Source: Candidatus Omnitrophota bacterium (GTDB lineage Bacteria > Omnitrophota > Gorgyraeia > Ghiorseimicrobiales > Ghiorseimicrobiaceae). Taken from it: DNA of 37,127 nt. The translations under genes and the position numbers were made by a program. Under the pieces are notes generated by a model, which worked only from the letters and a program-made list of their open reading frames with translations, did not search any database and was not told the origin of the DNA. The DNA lies in contig JAUXSB010000008.1 in assembly GCA_030681595.1 (NCBI GenBank), positions 153,587 through 190,713 of the forward strand, given 5' to 3'. This document shows positions 1 to 7,693 of the stretch, piece after piece; position 1 is the first letter of the stretch; the number at the start of each line of letters is the position of its first letter.

Positions 1-1
1 C

Positions 2-559
2 GCAAGGGCTGTAGCTATAGCCGGCGATAGCGATATTATCGTGACTAAGGAGGGAGATAATACCAGCGACCTAAAAATTCTCTCTAAATTGATTTCAAAG
101 ATTAATGATGGATATGATTTGGTTTTGGCTTCATGTTATGCAAAAGAGGGCGCTGTTTTAGACGCGCCATTATTGCGTAGGATACTAAGCAGGGCAGCGA
201 ATATGCTGCTTGCGTTATGCATAGGGATAAAAGGCGTGCATACCTATAGTTCTTTTTATCGCGCTTATAGCGCAAGGTCGCTGAAAGAAATGCTCTCAAT
301 TTACGACGGCAGGCTCATAGAACAGGATGGCTTTGAATGCATGGTTGAGTTACTCATAAAATTTGGCAGGCATAAAAAATTTAAGATTGCGGAAGTCCCT
401 ATGACGCTGGATGGAAGCCGGAGGGTGGGCAGAAGCAAAATGCGTATCTTAAAAACAATAAAAGGTTTTGTAAGGGTGATTTTAAAGCATGGAATGTTAT
501 ATAGGGTAAAACAGATATTTAAAAAAATTAGGGGTGGGCCGAGCTATGAGTTTAAGTAG
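2..559 (+). CDS. GT2 family glycosyltransferase, 5' end cut by window edge
   Basis: The reading frame is open from base 2, so the gene begins before the window; the GTG at 41 is internal. Only the second half of the enzyme is visible. The segment GDSDIIVTKEGDNTSDL carries the acidic EGDNTSD motif seen in dolichol-phosphate-mannose-synthase-like GT2 enzymes, where acidic residues bind metal and sugar nucleotide. The later piece with EQDGFECMVELL and VPMTLDGSRRVGRSKM fits the usual acceptor loop of this family. No membrane segments follow, unlike the GT2 at 6801. The family transfers a sugar from a nucleotide donor to a polyprenyl phosphate or a growing glycan. The 3' end overlaps the next gene by 14 bases, which suggests translational coupling. 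Family is confident; donor and acceptor are unknown. Confidence 0.85.
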   Translation, partial: ARAVAIAGDSDIIVTKEGDNTSDLKILSKLISKINDGYDLVLASCYAKEGAVLDAPLLRRILSRAANMLLALCIGIKGVHTYSSFYRAYSARSLKEMLSIYDGRLIEQDGFECMVELLIKFGRHKKFKIAEVPMTLDGSRRVGRSKMRILKTIKGFVRVILKHGMLYRVKQIFKKIRGGPSYEFK

Positions 560-1415
560 AAAATCTGTAAAAATCGGCATGGCGCAATTGTTAGTTGAGG
601 GTGGTGAGCCGGAGCGGAATTTAGCCAGAGCCGAAAAAATGATTAAGGATGCGGCTTGCAAGGGATGCCAGATCGTGCTGCTTCCGGAAGTTTTAGATTT
701 AGCCTGGACGCATCCAAGCGCAAAAACAGAAGCACAGCCGATTCCCGGGCCTTATAGCCAACGGCTTTGTGCCGCTGCTAAAGAATACGGTATTTACGTC
801 TGTGCCGGATTAACCGAGAAACAAAAAGAAAAGGTGTATAACACCGCTGTATTTATTGATAAAGAAGGGGATATTTTGCTTAAGTACCATAAAATAAACC
901 TCTTAGACGTGGAACAGCCGTTTTATGCGGTTGGGCAGTCTCTTTCTGTGATAGAGACGCCTTTTGGCTTAATCGGGATAAACATATGCGCGGATAACTA
1001 TTATGATTCATTGCATATCGGCCATGCTTTGGCAAGGATGGGAGCGCAAATAATTTTGTCTCCTTCTTCCTGGACAGTCGATTATTCTATTGATGAAACC
1101 AAAGACCCTTACAGAGAGAAGTGGATAGGCCCGTATTCAATTTTGGCAAAACTTTATAATATAGTGATTGTTGGCACGACGAGCGTTGGGTATATTGTGG
1201 GCGGGCCTTATGAAGGCAAGAAAATGGTTGGTTGCTCTATCGCGGTTAATAAAGACGGCGTAATCGCCAGAGGGCCTTATTTAGAATTTGCCGGAGAACT
1301 TATTGACATAGATATAGAGATTCCGCAAAGAAAGGAAAAAGGAACAGAAATAGGGGTAATGCTGGGTAAGAAAGGATATAGATTCGAAGACCTGAAAGAT
1401 TTGCGCGATATTTAG
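546..1415 (+). CDS. Carbon-nitrogen hydrolase (nitrilase superfamily)
   Basis: A 289-residue protein with the complete nitrilase triad: Glu48 in LLPEVLD, Lys116 in YHKINLL and Cys148 in INICADN. The length matches stand-alone amidase members. The ATG at 546 is preferred over the GTG at 534 because a purine-rich AGGGGTGG lies just upstream and the family's first strand (KIGMAQL) starts about eight residues in. Family members hydrolyse amides or nitriles, and in glutamine-dependent NAD synthetase the same fold supplies ammonia to a PP-loop ATPase. The next gene is a PP-loop amidotransferase, so a role as its glutaminase is attractive. That is inference; it could instead be an independent amidase such as an N-carbamoyl hydrolase. 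It has no signal peptide and should be cytoplasmic. Confidence 0.9.
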   Translation: MSLSRKSVKIGMAQLLVEGGEPERNLARAEKMIKDAACKGCQIVLLPEVLDLAWTHPSAKTEAQPIPGPYSQRLCAAAKEYGIYVCAGLTEKQKEKVYNTAVFIDKEGDILLKYHKINLLDVEQPFYAVGQSLSVIETPFGLIGINICADNYYDSLHIGHALARMGAQIILSPSSWTVDYSIDETKDPYREKWIGPYSILAKLYNIVIVGTTSVGYIVGGPYEGKKMVGCSIAVNKDGVIARGPYLEFAGELIDIDIEIPQRKEKGTEIGVMLGKKGYRFEDLKDLRDI

Positions 1416-1451
1416 TAAATACCAAAATTTTATATAATGAGAGGGAAGAAA

Positions 1452-2702
1452 ATGGAAAATTTAACTAATGAGTTGAAAGATGGCGCGGCTTTATCGGGCG
1501 CGCCGGCAAATGATGGCGGGAAAATAGCCTTAGAGCCGAAGCCTAATAATCAAATCAGGGTTTGCAGCCGTTGTATTATGGATACTACTGCACCTGGGAT
1601 TGTTTTTGATGAAAAAGGAGAATGTGGTTTCTGTAAATTGCATGATAAGCTTGAAAAATTATACCCTCTAAATGAAGATGGCGAAAAAATATTAAATAGA
1701 TTAATCGTAAAGTTGAAGAAGAAAGAGCGAAGCTCGAAATATAATTGTATTATTGGCGTCAGCGGCGGAAGAGATAGCACATATTTATTATATTTAGCAA
1801 AAAAGATATGGGGATTAGAGCCGCTGGCAGTCCATTTTAATGACGGTTTTGATAATCCGGTGGCAGGCGAAAATATAAAAACCGCTGTTAGAAAATTAGG
1901 CGTTGATTTAAGGACGATAACATCAGACTGGCGGGAATCAAAAGATATCAGGATAGCTTTTTTAAAAGCTTCTGTACCAAACCTTGAGGTCGGCACAGAC
2001 TTGGGGATATTTGCGACATTATACGGAGTCGCCGCAAAAGAGAATGTTAAGCATATCCTTACCGCGCATTCTTTCAGGACCGAAGGGATATCGCCGCTTA
2101 CCTGGAATTACCTGGATGGTAAATACCTTAAGAGTATATTGGAGAGGTTTGGAACGGTTAGGCTGAGGGAGTGGAAGCCGGATGACCCGGGTTATAATTT
2201 AAGCCTGTACCATTTATTTTATTATATGTTTTTAAAAAGAATACAAGTCGCGACACCGATGTATTACATCAAATATGTCCGCAAGGATGCCGAGCCGATT
2301 ATCGAAAAAGAGCTGGGATGGGTAAATCCCGGGGCGCATTACTTTGATGATTTATGGCAAAGCCTGCTCTCTTACGTATATAGAGTAAAATTTAATGCCG
2401 ATAAGCGCAAGTTTAATTATTCGGCCCTTATCCGTTCAGGCCAAATGACTAGAGAAGAGGCGCTTGAACGCGTTAGGAGTGTTTATGTGATAGAAGACCC
2501 TAAGATAATCAGCCTTTGCATAAAGCGTTTAGGCATTAGCCAAGAAAAGTTGAATGAGTTTATATCTTATCCGCCTAAAACATTTCAAGATTACCCTAAT
2601 TATTATAATTTTGTAAAGCCGTTTAAGTTCTGGATTAAGATGGCAAGCAGGATGCAGTTAATTCCCGCCGGAACTTATGATAAGCTTTTTAATTGCATAT
2701 AA
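1452..2702 (+). CDS. N-acetyl sugar amidotransferase (PP-loop, WbpG/PseA-like)
   Basis: A 416-residue protein with the layout of the N-acetyl-sugar amidotransferase family: a zinc-ribbon-like CxxC pair (Cys38/41 and Cys58/61) about 40 residues before a PP-loop ATP pyrophosphatase motif, SGGRDST at 104-110. Known relatives (WbpG, PseA/LegG-type) adenylate an acetamido group and replace its oxygen with ammonia to make acetamidino sugars in O-antigen or flagellin glycans. WbpG normally relies on HisH/HisF-like partners for ammonia, and none is encoded in this window; the neighbour is a nitrilase instead. The ATG at 1452 is chosen because GAGAGGGAAG sits ahead of it; the ATG at 1437 would put that purine run inside the gene. 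An N-terminal tail of about 35 residues looks unstructured. Confidence 0.88.
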   Translation: MENLTNELKDGAALSGAPANDGGKIALEPKPNNQIRVCSRCIMDTTAPGIVFDEKGECGFCKLHDKLEKLYPLNEDGEKILNRLIVKLKKKERSSKYNCIIGVSGGRDSTYLLYLAKKIWGLEPLAVHFNDGFDNPVAGENIKTAVRKLGVDLRTITSDWRESKDIRIAFLKASVPNLEVGTDLGIFATLYGVAAKENVKHILTAHSFRTEGISPLTWNYLDGKYLKSILERFGTVRLREWKPDDPGYNLSLYHLFYYMFLKRIQVATPMYYIKYVRKDAEPIIEKELGWVNPGAHYFDDLWQSLLSYVYRVKFNADKRKFNYSALIRSGQMTREEALERVRSVYVIEDPKIISLCIKRLGISQEKLNEFISYPPKTFQDYPNYYNFVKPFKFWIKMASRMQLIPAGTYDKLFNCI

Positions 2703-2705
2703 TTA

Positions 2706-3668
2706 ATGAAATATCTTAGGTTTTTTTTAAATGCCGCAGTCAGCATAATAATTATCGTTTTAATCCTGCAAAAAATAAATTTCGCAGAGGTTTTTGATAT
2801 TGTCCGCCATTCCAAGATGCCATTTTTCCTCTTGTCGCTTTTTATCGGTGCCTTAAGCATCATCATAAATGCTTTTCGCTGGCATCTTTTGTTAAAACAT
2901 TTAGGCTATGTGCATAGTTTAGGCTCTTTATCAAAGGTATCCTTTATCGCCTTATTCTTTAATACTTATTTGCCGGGAGGCATCGCCGGCGATATTGCCC
3001 GGGTTGCTATTTTTCCTAAAGGTAATGGCCAAGAGATGGATAAGGCGCAAACCAGCAAAGTCGCGGCTTCTGTTATCACGGATAGAGTGGTGGGCATGGT
3101 AGGACTTATGATTTTAGCGCTATTAGGGTTGGCGTTTTCTTATGAATTACTCTTTGGGTCAAAGATATTGCCGATATTCGCGGTAATGGCGGTTGTTATT
3201 ATCTTTATTTTTTTCATCTTGTTTAGCAAGAGGGCGCAGCATTTTATTAATGATGTAGTCATGCCTTCTTTTAAGCTGTTGAGCCCGCTGAAATCGGCTG
3301 TAAAGGATGTATCGCGCGCTCTCCTGGCCTATAGGGATAATTATTTAATTTTTGTTAAAGTTATTTCTTTGAGCATGGCCGCGCATTTATGCGTGGTGGG
3401 ATACTTTTTTTTGTTGGCGCGTTCCATAGGAGTGAGTATTAGTTTTTTGAAGCTCCTGGCATTTGTGCCGGTGATTGAGTTTATTTCGGCTCTGCCTATC
3501 AGTTTTGGCGGGGTGGGGGTACGCGAGACAGCGACTATATTCATGTTTTCATCGGAAGGTATTAACGCCCCGGAGGCGATGAGTGTATCGTTGCTTTCTT
3601 TTGTCGTAATTTTATTGCTGGGGCTTGTCGGAGGAGGATTCTTTGCCTGCAGAAACAATAAAAATTGA
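2706..3668 (+). CDS. Flippase-like integral membrane protein (UPF0104/AglD-like)
   Basis: A 320-residue protein made mostly of hydrophobic helices (about eight). It carries two hallmarks of the lysylphosphatidylglycerol-synthase TM-region/UPF0104 superfamily: FLNTYLPGGIAGDIAR and, near the C terminus, PISFGGVGVRET. In bacteria and archaea, stand-alone members such as AglD-like proteins lie in glycan loci and are thought to act on lipid-linked sugars or phospholipids, but the biochemistry is poorly defined. It starts three bases after the previous stop. The C-terminal soluble aminoacyl-phospholipid domain of MprF is absent, so lysyl-PG synthesis is unlikely. Confidence 0.85.
   Translation: MKYLRFFLNAAVSIIIIVLILQKINFAEVFDIVRHSKMPFFLLSLFIGALSIIINAFRWHLLLKHLGYVHSLGSLSKVSFIALFFNTYLPGGIAGDIARVAIFPKGNGQEMDKAQTSKVAASVITDRVVGMVGLMILALLGLAFSYELLFGSKILPIFAVMAVVIIFIFFILFSKRAQHFINDVVMPSFKLLSPLKSAVKDVSRALLAYRDNYLIFVKVISLSMAAHLCVVGYFFLLARSIGVSISFLKLLAFVPVIEFISALPISFGGVGVRETATIFMFSSEGINAPEAMSVSLLSFVVILLLGLVGGGFFACRNNKN
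3630..3637 (+). promoter_or_regulatory. Strong ribosome binding site deciding a TTG start
   Basis: GGAGGAGG lies five bases before the TTG at 3643, inside the last codons of the upstream gene. It supports that TTG over the earlier in-frame TTG at 3625, which would read through the Shine-Dalgarno sequence. Confidence 0.75.
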
Positions 3669-4968
3669 GAAAAATAAACTAACCAAGCGGCATATTTTGC
3701 GCTGGGCATTGATCGGTTTATTTATAAGATTTATATTTATGCCGTTCTTATTCCTTGGACCGGATATTTTTTATATAAATTATTTCCCGTTTAAAGCCGT
3801 GACAGGAGGCGCTTGGGACCCGTATTTATTTTTAGAACAGGCTTTCCCCGGCCAGGCCCATTATGATTATTATTACCCTCCGGTGCCGTTTATTATTCAT
3901 AGTATTTTTATGCTTCCGTTTACGTTTTTTTTGCCTAACCTTAATAATTTGTTTGGCGTTTTCGGGGAATGGAAGTTTATTTTAGACGGCTCAACAGCGC
4001 ATTTCGCCAAGCTTTTAGGCGACTATGATTTATTCCGGACGCTTTTTATTTTTAAAATACCGTATCTTTTATTTGATTTTGCCGCGGGATGGCTAATCCT
4101 CAAGCTATTAAATAGTGACGCAAAAAAGAGCCTTTTTGCTTATAAGCTTTGGATGTTTAACCCGTTCTTACTGCATGCCTGTTATGGCTTGGGCCAAATG
4201 GATATCACGGTTGTCTTTTTTATGCTCGCCGCTATCTATTGTATTAAATTAGATAAAAAATATCTTGCCATGGTATTGCTATCGTTAGGATTTTTGACAA
4301 AGACATTTTTCTTGATCTTGGTTCCTTTGGCAATCTTGATTTTGGGCAGGTCATTTAGAGAGCGGCTGAAATTGTTTGGCGCCTTTATTGTTACCGCCTG
4401 TGTTTTCATTGTGCCGTTTTATCTATCGTCAAACGTTATTAATAAAGCGCTCCTGCTTGCGCCTTCCGGAGTGCCTTTATTGAAACGGGCTTTGTTTTTT
4501 CTGGGGTATTCTGCCATTGCCTTACCTTTATTTTTTTTAAAAAAGGGAAAAATTGAGCTGGATTTGGTTATTTCAAGTTTTGCCGCTTCCCTTTTATTGT
4601 TCTATTCTTTTTATTCCCTTACAACCAGGTATTTTGTTTTGGTAACGCCTTTATTGTTGTACCTGGTTGTTAAGAACAGAAAATTATGGTTTTATATCGC
4701 GATTTTCTCTATTGCTCTACTTGAGCTGGGTATCGCGGCGACTTGGCAGCAAGGGGAATTGTTGGCAAGCCTAAATCCCGAGTTTTTTTCCGGACTGCCG
4801 AAAACTGATGCTTTCATTAATTTATTCTTTAATCTTAAATATGTGCATCAATTTATGTATAGGCTGTTTGTCTTTTCTTCGGTTGCCATGGTTATTCATC
4901 TTCTGGCAGTCAACAGGAAATATTTTAATTTTCCATTTTTAGGGGCTATGAAAAATGACAAAGCTTAA
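3643..4968 (+). CDS. GT-C fold membrane glycosyltransferase (GT87/PMT-like)
   Basis: A 441-residue, many-helix membrane protein. The first loop, containing YYPPVPFIIH, and the block MFNPFLLHACYGLGQMDITVV match the pattern of polyprenyl-phosphate-sugar dependent GT-C enzymes; the NPxxL...GQxD motif is typical of GT87/DUF2029 and PIG-M-like mannosyltransferases. Such enzymes take a sugar from a lipid phosphate carrier and add it on the outer face of the membrane. The TTG start at 3643 follows a perfect GGAGGAGG and overlaps the previous gene by 26 bases. The 3' end overlaps the next gene by 14 bases. Sugar and acceptor are unknown; a donor-making GT2 is encoded at 6801. Confidence 0.75.
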   Translation: MPAETIKIEKNKLTKRHILRWALIGLFIRFIFMPFLFLGPDIFYINYFPFKAVTGGAWDPYLFLEQAFPGQAHYDYYYPPVPFIIHSIFMLPFTFFLPNLNNLFGVFGEWKFILDGSTAHFAKLLGDYDLFRTLFIFKIPYLLFDFAAGWLILKLLNSDAKKSLFAYKLWMFNPFLLHACYGLGQMDITVVFFMLAAIYCIKLDKKYLAMVLLSLGFLTKTFFLILVPLAILILGRSFRERLKLFGAFIVTACVFIVPFYLSSNVINKALLLAPSGVPLLKRALFFLGYSAIALPLFFLKKGKIELDLVISSFAASLLLFYSFYSLTTRYFVLVTPLLLYLVVKNRKLWFYIAIFSIALLELGIAATWQQGELLASLNPEFFSGLPKTDAFINLFFNLKYVHQFMYRLFVFSSVAMVIHLLAVNRKYFNFPFLGAMKNDKA

Positions 4969-5704
4969 GATTCTTTTATTGTCGGCGCTTTTTCTGCTGA
5001 TAATACTTGCGATATTTCTGATTTTCCCATTTTTACGAGGCAAGCTTTCTCAAGAGCCGTTGTATTTTAGCGACATAGGTTCGTATAATATCCCTCCGGA
5101 TGCGATAGAGGTTAACGTAAATAATAGCTACGGCCAGTCTTTTATGCCGAATTTTGATAATCTTTTTATGGTATCGATTTTTATTAAGAAGCAAGAATTG
5201 GATAATTCTAAAGAGCTCTTTTTTCATCTTAAAAAGAATAAGAGCGATAAAGATGACTTGGTGCGAATAGGGTGGAGGTATGACCAAATCCGCTATAATG
5301 AAAATAGCTTCTACTTAGCGCACCCGCAGCCGGACCCCAAGAAGGAAGGCTTTCATTTTTATTTTCAATTTCCGCCAATCAGCGATTCAAAGGGTAAAGA
5401 ATTTTATTTTTATTTTGATTCTCCTCAGGCAGAAGCGGGCGGGGGAATAAAAATAGGCGCCTGGGATAAAAGGCAAGATTACCCTGCTTTAGTCGGCGGA
5501 AGCCGGTACTTAAATCATGCGCCGGAAAAAGGTTTTATCGCTTTTATGACTTATCATACATGGCGCGGAGGGCCGAAAGATTTGTTTAGGCAAATTGCCG
5601 CCCGGATTTCTAAAGACGCCGTATTTATGAATTTTTATGCCTGCCTTTTACTAATTAACTTTATCGGTATATTGGCTATCGGAAGGTTTAAAAATAATGG
5701 CTAA
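4955..5704 (+). CDS. Membrane-anchored protein of unknown function
   Basis: I do not recognise this 249-residue protein. It has one hydrophobic helix at the N terminus (about residues 5-25), a soluble middle of roughly 190 residues rich in aromatic and beta-type sequence (HFYFQF, EFYFYFDS), and a second hydrophobic helix near the C terminus (YACLLLINFIGILAIG). That places the middle on the outside of the membrane. The alternating pattern suggests a beta-sandwich such as those appended to GT-C enzymes. Its start overlaps the GT-C gene by 14 bases and its end overlaps the radical SAM gene by 8, so it is probably translated with both and may be an accessory subunit of the GT-C enzyme. That role is inference. 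Confidence 0.65.
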   Translation: MTKLKILLLSALFLLIILAIFLIFPFLRGKLSQEPLYFSDIGSYNIPPDAIEVNVNNSYGQSFMPNFDNLFMVSIFIKKQELDNSKELFFHLKKNKSDKDDLVRIGWRYDQIRYNENSFYLAHPQPDPKKEGFHFYFQFPPISDSKGKEFYFYFDSPQAEAGGGIKIGAWDKRQDYPALVGGSRYLNHAPEKGFIAFMTYHTWRGGPKDLFRQIAARISKDAVFMNFYACLLLINFIGILAIGRFKNNG

Positions 5705-6776
5705 GCTAACTAAATATGTAAGGCTATCTTCGCATATTATGCGTAACCGGTTGGGACTTTCCGGTAATCCTTGCTTCGTAACTTTTTTTGTTACATTACG
5801 CTGTAATCATAAATGCGTTATGTGTGATGTATGGGGAAAGAAGCCGTCTGATGAGATGTCATTGGAAGAGGTGGAAAATATTTTCCGGCAACTAAAATTT
5901 CTTGATGCCGTAAGGTTGAGCGGCGGAGAGCCGTTTTTACGTAAAGATCTTTCTGAAATTGTGAATATTATTCAAAAACATAGCAACCCTTTGCTCATTC
6001 ATATTACAACCAATGGTTTTTTGACCGATGCCATAGGTGCTACATTAACACGGATAAATGACCTTACTCGCGTTCACCTTAAGATTTCTATAGACGCGGT
6101 CGGTATCAATAATGATAGGATAAGGGGCCTGCCGGGGGCTTATGAGCGAGCCCTTAATAGCCTTGCTATATTAGGTGAATTTAAGAAAAAAGGGTTGTTT
6201 GTCGCGGTAAATCAAACAATATCCGATAAGTCATCAATAGAAGACAGCGCCGAGTTAAAGCGTGTCTGTAACAAGCATAAAGTGCCCCTTTTGATGCAGA
6301 TTGCTTATAATGACAGCGTATTATATGGCTCCAAAAATGATGTCAGTGCTATGCCTGATAAGAAAGGCTCATTCTCGCCTTTTTACAATTTTAGCGAACA
6401 GGAACTGCGTTTTGTTTTAGATAAAATGCTAAGCGAGGCAAAAGAAACAGCTTCCTTGCCTGAAAGGCTGGTAAAAAAATATTATGTTCACGGTTTAATT
6501 AACCGGATGTTGCATGGAAAAGCGCATCCTAATCCCGCCTGCGTTGCTTTACGCAGCCACCTCAGGATTTTACCGGATGGGCTGGTGCCGGTTTGCCTCT
6601 ATGACAGCACGATAGTGGGTGATCTTAAAAAACAAAGCGTACGAGAGGTGCTTACTTCTGATAAAGCCAGAGAAGCCATTGTTAGGGTTAAAAAGTGCAA
6701 GGGTTGCTGGGCGGAGTGCGAGGCCGTACCTAACGGTATATATCGCGCTGATTTTTTAAGGGCTCTTTTTTATTAA
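5697..6776 (+). CDS. Radical SAM/SPASM domain protein
   Basis: A 359-residue protein with the radical SAM cluster motif CxxxCxxC at Cys36, Cys40 and Cys43 (TLRCNHKCVMCDVW) and the GGE-type SAM-binding motif (LSGGEPFLRKD). The C terminus has several spaced cysteines (NPACVAL, PVCLYD, KKCKGCWAEC) fitting a SPASM/Twitch auxiliary iron-sulphur cluster. Family members modify peptides, sugars or cofactors by radical chemistry. Here the neighbours are all glycan genes, so a sugar or lipid-linked intermediate is the likeliest substrate, but the sequence does not say which. It overlaps the preceding gene by 8 bases. Confidence 0.9.
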   Translation: MAKLTKYVRLSSHIMRNRLGLSGNPCFVTFFVTLRCNHKCVMCDVWGKKPSDEMSLEEVENIFRQLKFLDAVRLSGGEPFLRKDLSEIVNIIQKHSNPLLIHITTNGFLTDAIGATLTRINDLTRVHLKISIDAVGINNDRIRGLPGAYERALNSLAILGEFKKKGLFVAVNQTISDKSSIEDSAELKRVCNKHKVPLLMQIAYNDSVLYGSKNDVSAMPDKKGSFSPFYNFSEQELRFVLDKMLSEAKETASLPERLVKKYYVHGLINRMLHGKAHPNPACVALRSHLRILPDGLVPVCLYDSTIVGDLKKQSVREVLTSDKAREAIVRVKKCKGCWAECEAVPNGIYRADFLRALFY

Positions 6777-6800
6777 ACCTTAAAAGGAAGGAATAAAATT

Positions 6801-7643
6801 ATGAGTAATATTTCGGTTTCAGTAATCGTCCCTCTGTTTAATGAAGAAAAAGTAATTGCCGGTTTTGTTAAAGAATTGCTTTCGTTAAAAAAAGCGAATT
6901 GGGAAATAATTATAGTGGATGATGGCTCAACCGATAAGAGCGCTGAACTTGTTTTGGAGAATGATATTACTCTCTTGCGCCATCAGGCCAACCGCGGATA
7001 TGGCGCGGCGATAAAAACCGGAATTGCCAAAGCAAAGAATGACGTAATCGCGATCGTAGACGCGGACGGGACTTATCCTTTATCCGAGTTGCCGCATCTC
7101 TTAGAATTTATAGGTGGTTTTGATATGGTGGTCGCAGAGCGTAAAAGCGGCGTCTCCGTTGCAAGGATCCCGGCCAAGTGGGTATTAAAAAAGCTGGCAG
7201 AATATCTGAGCGGCTCTAAAATACCCGATTTAAATTCAGGGTTTAGGGTATTTAAAAAGAGCATTGCCGAGAGGTTTTTAAGGATATTGCCGGACGGTTT
7301 TTCTTTTACCACAACCATTACGCTGGCAATGCTGACAAATGGCTATAGCGTAAAATATGTCCCGATAAATTACCAGAAGCGGATAGGTAAATCTAAAATC
7401 CACCCCATTAATGATACCTTGGCTTTTCTGCAACTTATTATCAGGACAGTGCTTTATTTTAATCCTTTAAAGATTTTTATTCCCATGAGCCTGATGTTGT
7501 TTTGCGCTTCTATCCTGGTATTATTGTTGAGCCGTTTTTTATTAGGCTATGTTATGGATGTGACTGTGGTGATGTTATTTATTTCCGGAATTCAGGTTTT
7601 AGCTATCGGCATGATAGCGGACTTAATAGATAAACGTATTTAA
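6801..7643 (+). CDS. Polyprenyl-phosphate sugar synthase (GT2) with C-terminal membrane helices
   Basis: A 280-residue GT2 enzyme. The N-terminal strand (VSVIVPLFNEEKVI), the nucleotide-binding IIVDDGSTDKS, the RGYGAAIKTGIAKA segment and the metal-binding VDADGTYP are diagnostic of the DPM1/GtrB-type branch. Two hydrophobic helices at the C terminus (about residues 225-270) resemble those anchoring GtrB-like enzymes. The usual reaction is transfer of a sugar from UDP or GDP to undecaprenyl phosphate, making the donor for GT-C enzymes; three such enzymes lie in this window (3643, 10922, 12657). AAGGAAGGAAT precedes the ATG. The sugar is unknown. Confidence 0.87.
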   Translation: MSNISVSVIVPLFNEEKVIAGFVKELLSLKKANWEIIIVDDGSTDKSAELVLENDITLLRHQANRGYGAAIKTGIAKAKNDVIAIVDADGTYPLSELPHLLEFIGGFDMVVAERKSGVSVARIPAKWVLKKLAEYLSGSKIPDLNSGFRVFKKSIAERFLRILPDGFSFTTTITLAMLTNGYSVKYVPINYQKRIGKSKIHPINDTLAFLQLIIRTVLYFNPLKIFIPMSLMLFCASILVLLLSRFLLGYVMDVTVVMLFISGIQVLAIGMIADLIDKRI

Positions 7644-7693
7644 ATTAGTTGTCCGAAGCATATTCAGGTATTATTCGAAGGAGGAAGATAGGG

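Noticed and set aside
102-299. Minus-strand open frames opposite the plus-strand genes throughout the window
   Set aside because: They lie inside recognised genes, lack Shine-Dalgarno sites and encode no family pattern; they are shadows.
534-545. GTG at 534 as start of the nitrilase gene
   Set aside because: The ATG at 546 sits at the proper distance from AGGGGTGG and begins close to the first conserved strand.
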